From: an uncultured Prevotella sp.
GTDB lineage: Bacteria; Bacteroidota; Bacteroidia; Bacteroidales; Bacteroidaceae
Assembly (NCBI GenBank): GCA_946998295.1
Contig: CAMPYS010000003.1
Location: forward strand, 50,056-114,055
Direction: 5' to 3'
Length of the DNA stretch: 64,000 bases
Part shown: positions 1 through 10,087 of the stretch, in pieces
Layout of the letters: each line of letters starts with the position of its first letter
How positions within the stretch are numbered: the stretch's first letter is position 1
Notes under the pieces: model-generated
Databases searched by the model: none
The model's input: the letters and a program-made list of their open reading frames with translations, nothing else
Told to the model about the DNA's origin: nothing
Program-made: the position numbers and the translations under genes

Positions 1-1
1 A

Positions 2-3000
2 ATTCATACTTCTGTAATAGTTTATAATCAAAATAATAAAACTTTAGAAAGGAAAATACTATCTAACACTAAAATAAAATTAAAACTAAAGGATTCTAAT
101 AATAAAATAATATCAACTAAAGAAATTATTTCAGATGATTTTGGAACAGCTGCAACAGATTTTATACTACCAAAATCAAATATTAATCTCGGAACTTACA
201 GCATTAGCACATCTTTCGGTGAAAGTTCATTTGTAGATTTTAATGTAGAAGAATATAAACGTCCAACATTCGAAGTAAAATTTGATAAGTATGAAAAAAA
301 ATATTCTGATGGAGATACAATAACCATAAAAGCTATTGCAAAAAATTATTCAGGTACTCCTGTCACAAATGCAAAAGTTGAATACAATATAACACGTAGC
401 CCTTTATATTTTTTGCAGCTAAATGATAATGAAAAAACCATAGCAAAAGGATATACAACAACTAATGAAAAAGGTGAAATTAAAATAGAAGTTCCTCTGT
501 ATATACCTGATACTTTAAAAAAACAATTAAAAAATAGTTCTTCCTTTTTTAATTACAATGCACTTATTTTTACAGTAAATGCTAAAGTAACAAGCATAAC
601 AGGAGAAACTCATGAAAATTCCGCAACACTACCTTTAAGTTTAAAAAATAGTCTTTTCTCGGTCAATATTGCAGATAAATTACTCAGAAATGAAAAAATA
701 AAAATTTTATTTAACTATTTAAACGAAACAGGTAAAGAAATTAATGCTAAAGTAAAATACGCTATTGTTCCTTATGGGAAAAAGCCTATTAAGGAAAATA
801 AATATAAAGAAGTTGATACAAATACCCCGTTTAATTTATCACTGTCCTTTCCTTCAGGACATTATAATATATATGCAACATGTGAAAATGATACACTAAC
901 AAAAGATTTTGTATTATTCTCGCTTAATGACAAACAACCTGTTATACAAACACACGACTGGTTCTATCAAAGCTCTAAAATTTTTCCTACTGATGGCTCC
1001 CCTGTATCAATTCAAGTAGGAGCTACTGATAAGAATCAACATATTGTATACAGTATTTATTCAGGAAATAAAATTATTGATACGGGGACAATTGATCAAA
1101 GTAATGCAATTACTACACATAAATTCGTATACAAAAAAGAATATGGAGAAGGACTAACTCTAAATTATGCTTGGGTAAGAGAAGGTGAAGTTTACATTCA
1201 TTCTACTACCATTCAACGTCCACAAATAGAAAATAGTCTTAAACTTAAATGGATTACTTTCCGCGATAAATTAATTCCTGGAGATAAAGAAGAATGGAAC
1301 TTAAAAATAATATATCCAAATGGAAAAGCAGCAAAAGCACAATTAATGGCAACACTATATGATAAAAGTATTGATGCTATAAAAGAAAATACATGGAATC
1401 TTAAACCTGCTTTCCTATTAAATTTACCGAGTACAAAATGGGAAAACACAAGATTTAATTACCTATATTTATTGAGTGAAAATGAAAGCTATTATTATGT
1501 AGATGATGATTTATTAGACTTAGCATCTATAGATAAAAAACTGTTTAATTATTATGAAGTAGAAAATATTCCATTAACATGTAAGTCAGAAATAGGAATA
1601 GCTGAAAATTATTATAAAGCCACAATTTCAAGAGCAAATAATATAAGCAATTATAAAACTATAACGAAAAAAGAAATTCCAACAAAATTAAATATCAGGA
1701 AAGATTTACAAGAAACTGCTTTCTTCTATCCACAACTTACTACAGACAATGAAGGAATTATAAGTATTAAGTTTACTCTTCCAGAATGTATAACAACATG
1801 GAAATTCATGGGTATTGCTCATGACAAAGACTTAAATATTGGTTCTATCATAGGAAAAATAATTGCACAAAAAAAACTAATGATACAACCAAATATTCCA
1901 AGATTTATACGTTATAATGATAAACCTGTTATAAGTTCATTATTATCCAATACAACAGATAAAACAATTAATGGTAAAGCTTTTTTAGAAATAATAAACC
2001 CTGTTACAGATTCTATTATATATAAGTATGAAGAAAATTATTCAATTGATAAAAAATCTTCCCATGCTATTAATTTCACTATACCTTCATTGTCAAGTAT
2101 AAAAAACAAAACATTGAAAAATACAAATTTATTAGTTGTACGTATCAAGGCTATTGGAACAGACTATTCTGATGGGGAACAGCAATATCTTACTGTACTA
2201 CCAAATAAAGAATACATTACAACAACCATTCCAATAACACAAAATAAACCAGAGACAAAGATTATTAATTTTAAAAAGATATTTCCTACCAACTCAACAT
2301 CAAAAAAAATAACCATAGAATACACAAACAACCCAAGTTGGTTAATAATACAAGCTCTACCATATATAGGTAATAATGATAAACAAAAAGATAATTCTAT
2401 AAGCTTAGTATCAAGTTACTATGCTAATTCATTAGCTGAATTCTTATTATGGCAAAATCCTAATATAAGAAATATTATAAATTTATGGAAAAATGAAAAA
2501 GAAAAGGAAAATTCACTTACACCTACATTAAAAAAGAATCAAGAGTTAAAAGATATTTTATTAAACGAAACACCATGGGAAATAGACGCTAATAACGATA
2601 AACTTAGAAGGGAATCATTGATAAATTATTTTGATACTAATAAATTAACACAAACTCTACTAAAACAAGTAAAAAACCTTAAAGCATTACAAAACACAGA
2701 AGGGTCTTTCTCATGGTGGAAAGGTATGAATGGAAACTTTCCAATAACTATACAAATAGTAAAAACTTTAATAAGACTTCAATATTTCACAAATAATAGA
2801 AATATTATAGAGCAAGATATTCTTAACTTAGCATTTAAATATTTGGATAATAAAGTTGCAAAGATAGTAGAAAAAATAAAGATATTAACTGGCAAAGAAA
2901 AGAAGAATTATCTCTCATACTATTATGATAATGATTTATACGATTACTTATATATTAATGCTTTAGCTAATAGACCTCTAACAAAAGATATTGAATACTT

Positions 3001-3985
3001 ACTTCAATTTATTTCAAAAGATAATAAAAAATTCACAATATATGGGAAAGCTAATATTGCTATAATTTTAAATCTATATGGTAAAAGAGAATTAGCTAAA
3101 GAGTATTTACAAAGTTTACTTGAATATACTGTGTATGATGAGGCTAAAGGTCGTTACTTTGAAACAAAAAAAGCACAATCAAGTTGGTTAGACTACAAAA
3201 TCCCAACACAAGTTGCAGCAATTGAAGCTATGAAAATTATACTACCAACAGAAAATAATACAATTCAAGAAATGCAACGTTGGCTACTAACATCAAAGCG
3301 TACACAAGCATGGGATACCCCTATTAACTCCATTAATGCCATTTGGGCTTTTGCTGAAAAAATAAATTGGAAAAATGAAAATAAAAGACCTACAATATTT
3401 AAAATAGATGGTAAAACAATTGATGAACTATCACCTACAGCTGGAATAGGATACGTAAAAAAGAGTTATCCTATAAATATAAAAGTTGGAAAAAATAAAG
3501 CAGCCAATACCCTAACTATTGAAAAAACAAGTAAAGGAACAAGTTGGGGAGCTATATTTTCTCAATATTTTCAAGCAACTAACGCAGTGAAATATTCAAA
3601 TTCTGGACTAAAGATAAAACGTGAGATAATAAAATCTAACTATACTGATAATAAGTATACAATAGGTGATAAAATAATAGTGCGTCTAACTATAACAGCA
3701 GATAATAATTACGACTTTATTCAAATAATTGACAAACATGAAGCATGTTTAGAACCAGTAAAACAACTTAGTGGTTACCAATGGCGCGAGGGATATTATG
3801 TTACATATAAAGATAATTCAACAAATTTCTATTTTGACAAACTATCTAAAGGTATTCATATTATAGAAACTGAATATTTTATAGATAGAAGAGGGACATA
3901 TTCGTCAGGCATATCAACTGTACAATCTGCGTATTCTCCAGAGTTTAAGGGAAATTGCAGCTCTAATATTATAGAAATAAGATAA
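2..3985 (+). CDS. Alpha-2-macroglobulin family protein (5' end outside window)
   Basis: The reading frame is open from the first bases of the window, so the N-terminus is missing and about 1327 residues are visible. An in-frame TTG near 413 is internal and not the start. Early residues include the block EEYKRPTFEVKF (about 250-290), typical of MG2-type domains in Bacteroidetes alpha-2-macroglobulins. The segment from YPQLTTDNEG to TTWKFMGIAHDKDLNIG (about 1727-1840) is the core A2M domain. A helical thioester-like domain follows (about 2350-3400) with SWWKGMNGN near 2710, then a C-terminal beta domain. Such proteins are normally envelope-anchored protease traps or scaffolds. The usual Cys-x-Glu-Gln thioester site just before the YYANSLA block is not recognisable here (see findings). 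The family call is secure; the function is inferred. Confidence 0.9.
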   Translation: MHTSVIVYNQNNKTLERKILSNTKIKLKLKDSNNKIISTKEIISDDFGTAATDFILPKSNINLGTYSISTSFGESSFVDFNVEEYKRPTFEVKFDKYEKKYSDGDTITIKAIAKNYSGTPVTNAKVEYNITRSPLYFLQLNDNEKTIAKGYTTTNEKGEIKIEVPLYIPDTLKKQLKNSSSFFNYNALIFTVNAKVTSITGETHENSATLPLSLKNSLFSVNIADKLLRNEKIKILFNYLNETGKEINAKVKYAIVPYGKKPIKENKYKEVDTNTPFNLSLSFPSGHYNIYATCENDTLTKDFVLFSLNDKQPVIQTHDWFYQSSKIFPTDGSPVSIQVGATDKNQHIVYSIYSGNKIIDTGTIDQSNAITTHKFVYKKEYGEGLTLNYAWVREGEVYIHSTTIQRPQIENSLKLKWITFRDKLIPGDKEEWNLKIIYPNGKAAKAQLMATLYDKSIDAIKENTWNLKPAFLLNLPSTKWENTRFNYLYLLSENESYYYVDDDLLDLASIDKKLFNYYEVENIPLTCKSEIGIAENYYKATISRANNISNYKTITKKEIPTKLNIRKDLQETAFFYPQLTTDNEGIISIKFTLPECITTWKFMGIAHDKDLNIGSIIGKIIAQKKLMIQPNIPRFIRYNDKPVISSLLSNTTDKTINGKAFLEIINPVTDSIIYKYEENYSIDKKSSHAINFTIPSLSSIKNKTLKNTNLLVVRIKAIGTDYSDGEQQYLTVLPNKEYITTTIPITQNKPETKIINFKKIFPTNSTSKKITIEYTNNPSWLIIQALPYIGNNDKQKDNSISLVSSYYANSLAEFLLWQNPNIRNIINLWKNEKEKENSLTPTLKKNQELKDILLNETPWEIDANNDKLRRESLINYFDTNKLTQTLLKQVKNLKALQNTEGSFSWWKGMNGNFPITIQIVKTLIRLQYFTNNRNIIEQDILNLAFKYLDNKVAKIVEKIKILTGKEKKNYLSYYYDNDLYDYLYINALANRPLTKDIEYLLQFISKDNKKFTIYGKANIAIILNLYGKRELAKEYLQSLLEYTVYDEAKGRYFETKKAQSSWLDYKIPTQVAAIEAMKIILPTENNTIQEMQRWLLTSKRTQAWDTPINSINAIWAFAEKINWKNENKRPTIFKIDGKTIDELSPTAGIGYVKKSYPINIKVGKNKAANTLTIEKTSKGTSWGAIFSQYFQATNAVKYSNSGLKIKREIIKSNYTDNKYTIGDKIIVRLTITADNNYDFIQIIDKHEACLEPVKQLSGYQWREGYYVTYKDNSTNFYFDKLSKGIHIIETEYFIDRRGTYSSGISTVQSAYSPEFKGNCSSNIIEIR

Positions 3986-4032
3986 TTTCTACAATAAATA
4001 CATAAGAAATATATAAGGATAATAAATAATAT

Positions 4033-4932
4033 ATGCTTAAAATAGAAATCGATGATGGAAGTGGATTTTGTTTTGGTGTTACTACCGCAATAAAAAAAGC
4101 AGAAGAGGAATTAGAAAAGGGTAGAAAGTTATATTGTCTTGGTGATATTGTTCATAACAGTATGGAAGTAAAACGACTGACAAAAGCTGGATTAATAACC
4201 ATCAATCATGAACAATTAAGCCAATTACATGATGCGACCGTACTACTTAGAGCTCATGGTGAGCCACCAGAAACATATGAAATTGCAAAACGTAACAATA
4301 TAGAAATAATTGATGCAACATGTCCTGTAGTTTTAGCACTTCAGCAGCGCATAAAAAAGCAATATGAAAAAGGGCTAAATCTACATTCCATAAAATATGA
4401 TATAGATACAATGAAGCGCCAAATAGTAATATTCGGTAAAAATGGACATGCAGAAGTTTTAGGATTAGTAGGTCAAACACATAGCAAGGCTATTGTTATA
4501 GATAAGTTTGAAGACGTAAAACGCTTAAATTTCAATAAAGATATATATCTATATTCACAAACAACAAAAAGTCTTGATGAGTTTCATCGCATAATTAAAT
4601 ATATACAAGAGCATATATCTGAAAATTCCACTTTTCGTAGTTTCGACACAATATGCCGTCAGGTAGCTAACAGAATGCCAAATATATCTATATTTGCAAC
4701 AAAACATGATGTAATACTATTTGTTGCTGGAAAGAAAAGTTCTAATGGTAAAGTTCTATTCCACGAATGTTTAGCAGTAAACCCTAATTCATATCAAGTA
4801 GAAAGTGCCAAAGAAATAAACATGAACTGGTTTAAAGGTGTAACTACAATAGGTATATGCGGAGCTACAAGCACACCAAAATGGTTAATGGAAGATTGCA
4901 AAAAAGCTATTTTAAATCATTTTAACGAATGA
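4033..4932 (+). CDS. ispH: 4-hydroxy-3-methylbut-2-enyl diphosphate reductase
   Basis: This is the last enzyme of the MEP isoprenoid pathway; it reduces HMBPP to IPP and DMAPP with a [4Fe-4S] cluster. The three cluster cysteines are visible: GSGFCFGV near residue 13, DATCPVV near residue 97, and DTICRQVANRM in the C-terminal third. Substrate-binding motifs include IVHN, RAHGEPP, GHAEVLG (catalytic Glu), SQTTKSL, NPNSYQVES and ICGATSTPKWLM. The length of 299 residues is normal for the phylum. The gene begins 47 bp after the alpha-2-macroglobulin gene, and its stop overlaps the start of the downstream SusC gene (ATGA), which suggests co-transcription. Confidence 0.95.
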   Translation: MLKIEIDDGSGFCFGVTTAIKKAEEELEKGRKLYCLGDIVHNSMEVKRLTKAGLITINHEQLSQLHDATVLLRAHGEPPETYEIAKRNNIEIIDATCPVVLALQQRIKKQYEKGLNLHSIKYDIDTMKRQIVIFGKNGHAEVLGLVGQTHSKAIVIDKFEDVKRLNFNKDIYLYSQTTKSLDEFHRIIKYIQEHISENSTFRSFDTICRQVANRMPNISIFATKHDVILFVAGKKSSNGKVLFHECLAVNPNSYQVESAKEINMNWFKGVTTIGICGATSTPKWLMEDCKKAILNHFNE

Positions 4933-7900
4933 ATATATTGAAAGAATTTACTATAAAACTTTATTTACCACTATTAATATCGCTCGTTAGTTTGAGCATA
5001 AATGCACAAGAGGTAACAACTATAAGTGGGAGAGTAACGTCTACAGACGGTAAAGCAATAGAAAATGCTATAATTGAGTTAAGAGATAAAAACATGTCTC
5101 TGCTTACCAATACTACTTCATCAAAAGATGGAAAATTCTATATATCATTACTACCAAAATCTGCAATGATATTAGTAAAATGCGATGGTTATAAAAATAG
5201 AATTGTGAAACTAAAAAACAATAAAGCAGGATACAATATAATTCTTAATTCCCTAGAACAAAATTTAGATGAAGTTGTTGTAACTGGATATGTAAACAAA
5301 CAAAAAGGTAGTTATGTTGGGGCAAGCTATATAATTAATCGTGAGACATTTGATAAACAAATAAACAGAAATTTATTAGATATAATACGCCAAAATACAC
5401 CTGGTTTTGAACTTACACCCAACATATATAATGGTGCAGATCCAAACAAACTACCAGACATGGTACTACGAGGACATAGCAGTTTTATAGAAAATGATAA
5501 AACTAATTTACCTCTATTTATATTAGACGGAACAGAAGTAAATATTACCACAGTTTTCAATCTACTCCCTTCAACTGTAGAACGTATATCTGTCTTAAAA
5601 GATGCAGCAGCAACAGCATATTATGGTTCTAAAGCTGCAAATGGTGTCATCGTAATTACATCTCGACCAACAAAATCAGGAAATTTACATATTGATTACG
5701 AAGGAAGATATCAAATATCAACAGCAGATTTATCTAGTTATAACCTACTAAATGCTGCTGAAAAATTAGAGTTTGAACGATCAGCAGGATTATATGGTCA
5801 ATTTTTAGGTAATAGTAAAATTGATATAGAACGCCAAAAACTATATTATACTAAATTAGAAAGAGTTAAAGCTGGAATTAACACAGAATGGCTAAACTTT
5901 CCACTACGTACAGCGTTTAGCCATAATCATAATATTTTTATAACTGGAGGTGCGAAAAAATTTAGATATAATATATCTACAGGCTATCAAATAGTTAAAG
6001 GAATTATGGACAAAAGTAATAAAAAAAATTTATCACTTCTAATAAACATAACATACGGAAATTGGAGCAAACTTTTCGTTCAATTTATATCTCATATAGA
6101 TAATTCTAATTCATCAGATGTTCCATACGGAAGTTTTAGCGATTATGCACTACTCAACCCATACGACCAAGCATATAATATTGATGGATCGCTAAATAAA
6201 GAACTTTCATTTGGAAAAGCTAATCCTCTTTATGAAAAAAAATTAAATAGCTATATCAGAAATAAAAACTTGTCAATAAGTAATAGCATAAAACTAAGAT
6301 GTAACATAATAGATGGTCTACGCTTTGAAAGTTCAATAAATTATACAATATATAAAAGAGATAATGAGAACTTCTATTCTCCACTCTCACAACGTTTTGC
6401 TTACATAGAAAAACTAAAACGTGGAGAATTTAACGTTATACACAGCAATACTAATGACCTCTCAGCCAATCTATTTTTTATTTATGCTAAACCAATAGGT
6501 CATTATGGCAATCATTTTATAAATATAACCATAGGTGGAAATATACAATCTACTACACAAAATGAAGATGGTTTTACAGCAATAGGTATTTTATCAGATA
6601 AAATTGATCATGTATCGCTAGCATCTAGTTTTGCAGAAGGAAGCCATCCTGTAGGAGGCTACTCGCTATCGCGTCAATTAGGCAGTTTTTTTAATCTTCA
6701 ATACATATATCTAAATAGATATTTCATTGATACATCTATACGATATGAAGGATCATCTAAGTTTGGTACTGATAATAAATATGCTCCATTTTCTATGATT
6801 GGATTAGGCTGGAATTTACATAAAGAAAAAAATCTCCTACCTAAATTTATAACTATTTTAAAACTAAGAACTAGTATAGGAAATGTTGGTAATGTTAGTT
6901 TTAATCCATATCAAGCACAACTTTCCTATAGATACAGCCCAAACCTTATATATAACAAAGAGATAGGAGCAGTGCCTGTAGCATTAGTTAATCCAAGACT
7001 AAAATGGGAAAAAGCTATAAAGAGAAACATAGGAATAGACTTTGAATTATGGCACGAGAGATTGAGTGGCTCCATAGAATATTATCATAATACTACTAAA
7101 GATTTAGTAATGACTATAGCAAAACCACCTCATGTTGGCTTTTCAGAAGGAAAAGAAAATATAGGACAGATTCTTAATACAGGATATGAAATTTCATTAA
7201 GAAGTTTAATAGTAAAAAAACATAGTTTTATACTCAAAGGATATATAATTGCATCACATAATAGTAATAAAATAATAAAAATTAGCGACTATCTAAAAAA
7301 TCAAAATAAACGTAATATAAATGGTGGACAAAGATTACCAGTACCTATATATTCAGAAGGAGAATCACTTACAGCATTAAAAGTAATGAAGTCTGCTGGA
7401 ATAAATCCTGCAAATGGTAAAGAAATATTTATAAAACGTAATGGCGAATATACGTACGAATATGATTACAATGAACGGCAAACAGTTGGAGACCTAACCC
7501 CTACTCTACAAGGTAGTGGAGGTATAACTGCAACATTTAAAAACTTTACGCTTTCAATGGCATTCACTTATCGATTAGGAGCTACTATATATAATGCAAC
7601 ATTAGCTTCTAAAGTAGAAAGTACTGATCCTACTGTAAATGCAGATAAACGTGTTTTTTATAATAGATGGAAAACTCCAGGACAAGAGGCATTATTCAAA
7701 AATATTACAATAACAGAAGTTACTCCTCCTACATCACGATTTATTGGCAAAGAATATTGCATAGAAGGCTCATCTTTAATGCTATCATACGACTTAGCAA
7801 ATAAAACTTGCAATAAGATACATATTAAAGCTTTACGGTTATCGTTTTCTGTAGGAAACTATTTCTATTTATCCACAATAAAAAGAGAACGGGGACTAAA

Positions 7901-7949
7901 CTATCCATTTGCAAGAAACTGCGAATTAAGACTAAATATACAAATATAA
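4929..7949 (+). CDS. SusC/RagA-family TonB-dependent outer-membrane receptor
   Basis: This is a 1006-residue outer-membrane barrel that would import a ligand held by the partner lipoprotein. A signal peptide covers residues 1-27 (cleavage after INAQ). A carboxypeptidase-regulatory-like beta domain (about 33-112, starting ISGRVTSTDGKAI) is followed by the TonB-box-like LDEVVVTGY (about 113-121). The plug domain holds VLRGHSSF, LFILDGTEV and SVLKDAAATAYYGSKAANG. The rest is barrel ending in LRLNIQI. The start codon overlaps the ispH stop, and the SusD gene follows after 9 bp. No glycoside hydrolase or regulator gene is nearby, so a polysaccharide substrate cannot be assumed. Loci with DUF4843 and PKD-like partners may handle proteins, peptides or metals instead. 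Confidence 0.93.
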   Translation: MNILKEFTIKLYLPLLISLVSLSINAQEVTTISGRVTSTDGKAIENAIIELRDKNMSLLTNTTSSKDGKFYISLLPKSAMILVKCDGYKNRIVKLKNNKAGYNIILNSLEQNLDEVVVTGYVNKQKGSYVGASYIINRETFDKQINRNLLDIIRQNTPGFELTPNIYNGADPNKLPDMVLRGHSSFIENDKTNLPLFILDGTEVNITTVFNLLPSTVERISVLKDAAATAYYGSKAANGVIVITSRPTKSGNLHIDYEGRYQISTADLSSYNLLNAAEKLEFERSAGLYGQFLGNSKIDIERQKLYYTKLERVKAGINTEWLNFPLRTAFSHNHNIFITGGAKKFRYNISTGYQIVKGIMDKSNKKNLSLLINITYGNWSKLFVQFISHIDNSNSSDVPYGSFSDYALLNPYDQAYNIDGSLNKELSFGKANPLYEKKLNSYIRNKNLSISNSIKLRCNIIDGLRFESSINYTIYKRDNENFYSPLSQRFAYIEKLKRGEFNVIHSNTNDLSANLFFIYAKPIGHYGNHFINITIGGNIQSTTQNEDGFTAIGILSDKIDHVSLASSFAEGSHPVGGYSLSRQLGSFFNLQYIYLNRYFIDTSIRYEGSSKFGTDNKYAPFSMIGLGWNLHKEKNLLPKFITILKLRTSIGNVGNVSFNPYQAQLSYRYSPNLIYNKEIGAVPVALVNPRLKWEKAIKRNIGIDFELWHERLSGSIEYYHNTTKDLVMTIAKPPHVGFSEGKENIGQILNTGYEISLRSLIVKKHSFILKGYIIASHNSNKIIKISDYLKNQNKRNINGGQRLPVPIYSEGESLTALKVMKSAGINPANGKEIFIKRNGEYTYEYDYNERQTVGDLTPTLQGSGGITATFKNFTLSMAFTYRLGATIYNATLASKVESTDPTVNADKRVFYNRWKTPGQEALFKNITITEVTPPTSRFIGKEYCIEGSSLMLSYDLANKTCNKIHIKALRLSFSVGNYFYLSTIKRERGLNYPFARNCELRLNIQI

Positions 7950-7958
7950 ATAAAACTA

Positions 7959-9377
7959 ATGTATAGACTATATAACATCTTTTGGATAATAATATTAGCA
8001 GCTATAATGATTGGTTGCAACTTTGTTAATATTGATACACCTGGAATTATTAACGATAAACGTATATTTTCAGATGAACAAGGATTTAAGGATGCACTAA
8101 CTGGTATATATGCAAATATGGCTAAACCAGAATTATATGGTTGTCGACTTTCTTTTGGATTTATTGATGAGATTGCACAACTATATTATAACGATACAGA
8201 GATAACATTGACACCTTTAACTAAAACATACAATTTAAAATATAAAGACGTAGATGTACAAAAAAATATTAATTCTATATGGAGTAATGCTTATTTCACA
8301 ATTTATGCCATAAATAATGTACTTCACCAACTTAAGCTTAAGCCCAATTTACACAATGCAAAACTATATAAAGCTGAATGCCTAACACTACGTGCCATGC
8401 TACATTTTGACCTATTGAGATTATTTGCTCCTAATTATGATCAACATAGTGTACAAGGCATACCATACGTAATGGAAGCATCTGTAGATCCTACACCTAT
8501 TAGCTCTGTAGACAACTGTAACAAAAAAATTATTAATGACTTACAACAAGCTGACAAACTATTCTCGACAATACCTATAAGCAACAAAAGATCTACAAAC
8601 ATGCTATATGCTAACCGTAATGCAGCTAAAGCATTATTGGCACGAGTATATAATTGGGATGGAAACAGCAATAAAGCTATATTTTATGCTAAACAAGTAT
8701 TAGATGCAAATTTTAAACTATCTAAAGATGAAGAACTATTACAATTATTTCGTGGATATACAGCAAAACAAGAATGTATTTTTGCTATTAATGCACCTAA
8801 AGCACACATAAATGTAAAAACAAAATTTTTTCCTGCACGATTAACACCAACTTGCAACATTGTTAGAAATAATTATAAACAAATATTCAATGTTTCAACA
8901 TTCACTGCTGACAATAATGATTATAGATACCAAGCATATTTTGCCCTAACAGATTGGGGACGTCCTGTTACTGCTTTTGTTAAATTTTACGATAAGTATT
9001 ACGAAGAAAATCAAACATGGCTACCAGATAGAATCCCAGCTATAAATATTATTAGACTACCTGAAATGTATTATATCATTGCAGAATCAGAATATATTAA
9101 TAATAACCAAAAACAGTGTTTAAAAGCATTAAATACTGTCATAACATCACGCGGATTAAAACCTATTAAAATTGAAGACATTCAAACAGATATAAAATTC
9201 AAAGAAATACTATCTAAAGAAATTATTAAAGAATACTGGGGAGAAGGACAAGCATTTTTTACATATAAGCGGTTTAAGTTACCAATGAAAGGACTAAATG
9301 GAAAAATATTTGAACCAAATAATAGAACTTACGTTTTACCACTACCTGATAGCGAAGTAAAAACACCTATAATATAA
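7959..9377 (+). CDS. RagB/SusD-family nutrient-binding outer-membrane lipoprotein
   Basis: This 472-residue lipoprotein should form the lid over the SusC barrel encoded just upstream. A lipobox ends at Cys20 (AAIMIGC). Helical TPR-like repeats typical of SusD include AECLTLRAMLHFDLLRLFAPNY (about 141-162) and the C-terminal block NIIRLPEMYYIIAESEY. It is at the short end for the family. The order SusC, SusD, DUF4843, PKD-like lipoprotein with short gaps supports a single operon. The family call is firm; the ligand is unknown. Confidence 0.92.
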   Translation: MYRLYNIFWIIILAAIMIGCNFVNIDTPGIINDKRIFSDEQGFKDALTGIYANMAKPELYGCRLSFGFIDEIAQLYYNDTEITLTPLTKTYNLKYKDVDVQKNINSIWSNAYFTIYAINNVLHQLKLKPNLHNAKLYKAECLTLRAMLHFDLLRLFAPNYDQHSVQGIPYVMEASVDPTPISSVDNCNKKIINDLQQADKLFSTIPISNKRSTNMLYANRNAAKALLARVYNWDGNSNKAIFYAKQVLDANFKLSKDEELLQLFRGYTAKQECIFAINAPKAHINVKTKFFPARLTPTCNIVRNNYKQIFNVSTFTADNNDYRYQAYFALTDWGRPVTAFVKFYDKYYEENQTWLPDRIPAINIIRLPEMYYIIAESEYINNNQKQCLKALNTVITSRGLKPIKIEDIQTDIKFKEILSKEIIKEYWGEGQAFFTYKRFKLPMKGLNGKIFEPNNRTYVLPLPDSEVKTPII

Positions 9378-9382
9378 ACTAT

Positions 9383-10066
9383 ATGAAAAGAATACATATA
9401 ATATTTCTATTTATATTATTAATTATAATTTGCTCTGTGTCATGCCATCAAGGAGAGAGTTTCAACTATAAAGGTAAAGCTGGAATAAGTTTTGAAGCTT
9501 CTACATATGATATTCATCTTGGAAGTCTACCCTACTCAATTAAAGAATTTCAAGTAAAAATACCACTGACTCTAATAGGAACAACCTCAAACATAGATCG
9601 TAACTATGAAATAAAAATTATAGATACACTATCTACAGCTATAGAGAATATTCAATACAAATCAATACCAAGAAAGTTTACACTAAAAGCATTTTCTACC
9701 AATGATACTATATATTTAACTATTATAAGAGGTAAACTCAATGCTACATCAAAATATAGTCTTACCATGCAAATAAAAAAAGAAACAGATCTACCACCAT
9801 TAATACAAAAACTCTCTATGGTAACTATAAATTTTGATAATATATTAGATATGCCTACATGGTGGCAAAAACTATCATACTGGCTTGGAGAATATGATAT
9901 AAGAAAATACCAAAAATTTATAGAATTAAATGGAACTCCTATAACATCTGAAGAAATTGAAAAGAAAAAATATGAATATCTTCGTATCTTTAAACGTGTA
10001 AAAGAGTATTTTGATAATCACCCTGAAGAGGGAATAACATTTCCTGATGTAGTATGGGAAATATAA
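9383..10066 (+). CDS. DUF4843 domain lipoprotein
   Basis: This 227-residue lipoprotein has a signal anchor and lipobox Cys21 (CSVSC). The region after the Cys (GESFNYKGKAGISFEA) and the C-terminal block with WWQKLSYWLGEYD, then FPDVVWEI, resemble DUF4843 proteins that regularly follow SusD genes in Bacteroidetes. It starts 6 bp after the SusD stop. It probably sits on the outer-membrane surface as an accessory subunit of the SusCD complex. The family call rests on motif memory and gene order; the biochemical role is unknown. Confidence 0.8.
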   Translation: MKRIHIIFLFILLIIICSVSCHQGESFNYKGKAGISFEASTYDIHLGSLPYSIKEFQVKIPLTLIGTTSNIDRNYEIKIIDTLSTAIENIQYKSIPRKFTLKAFSTNDTIYLTIIRGKLNATSKYSLTMQIKKETDLPPLIQKLSMVTINFDNILDMPTWWQKLSYWLGEYDIRKYQKFIELNGTPITSEEIEKKKYEYLRIFKRVKEYFDNHPEEGITFPDVVWEI

Positions 10067-10087
10067 AAATAAATTAATAAAAATCAA

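Noticed and set aside
413..415. In-frame TTG as the start of the alpha-2-macroglobulin gene
   Set aside because: The frame is open upstream to the window edge and encodes family-typical sequence there.
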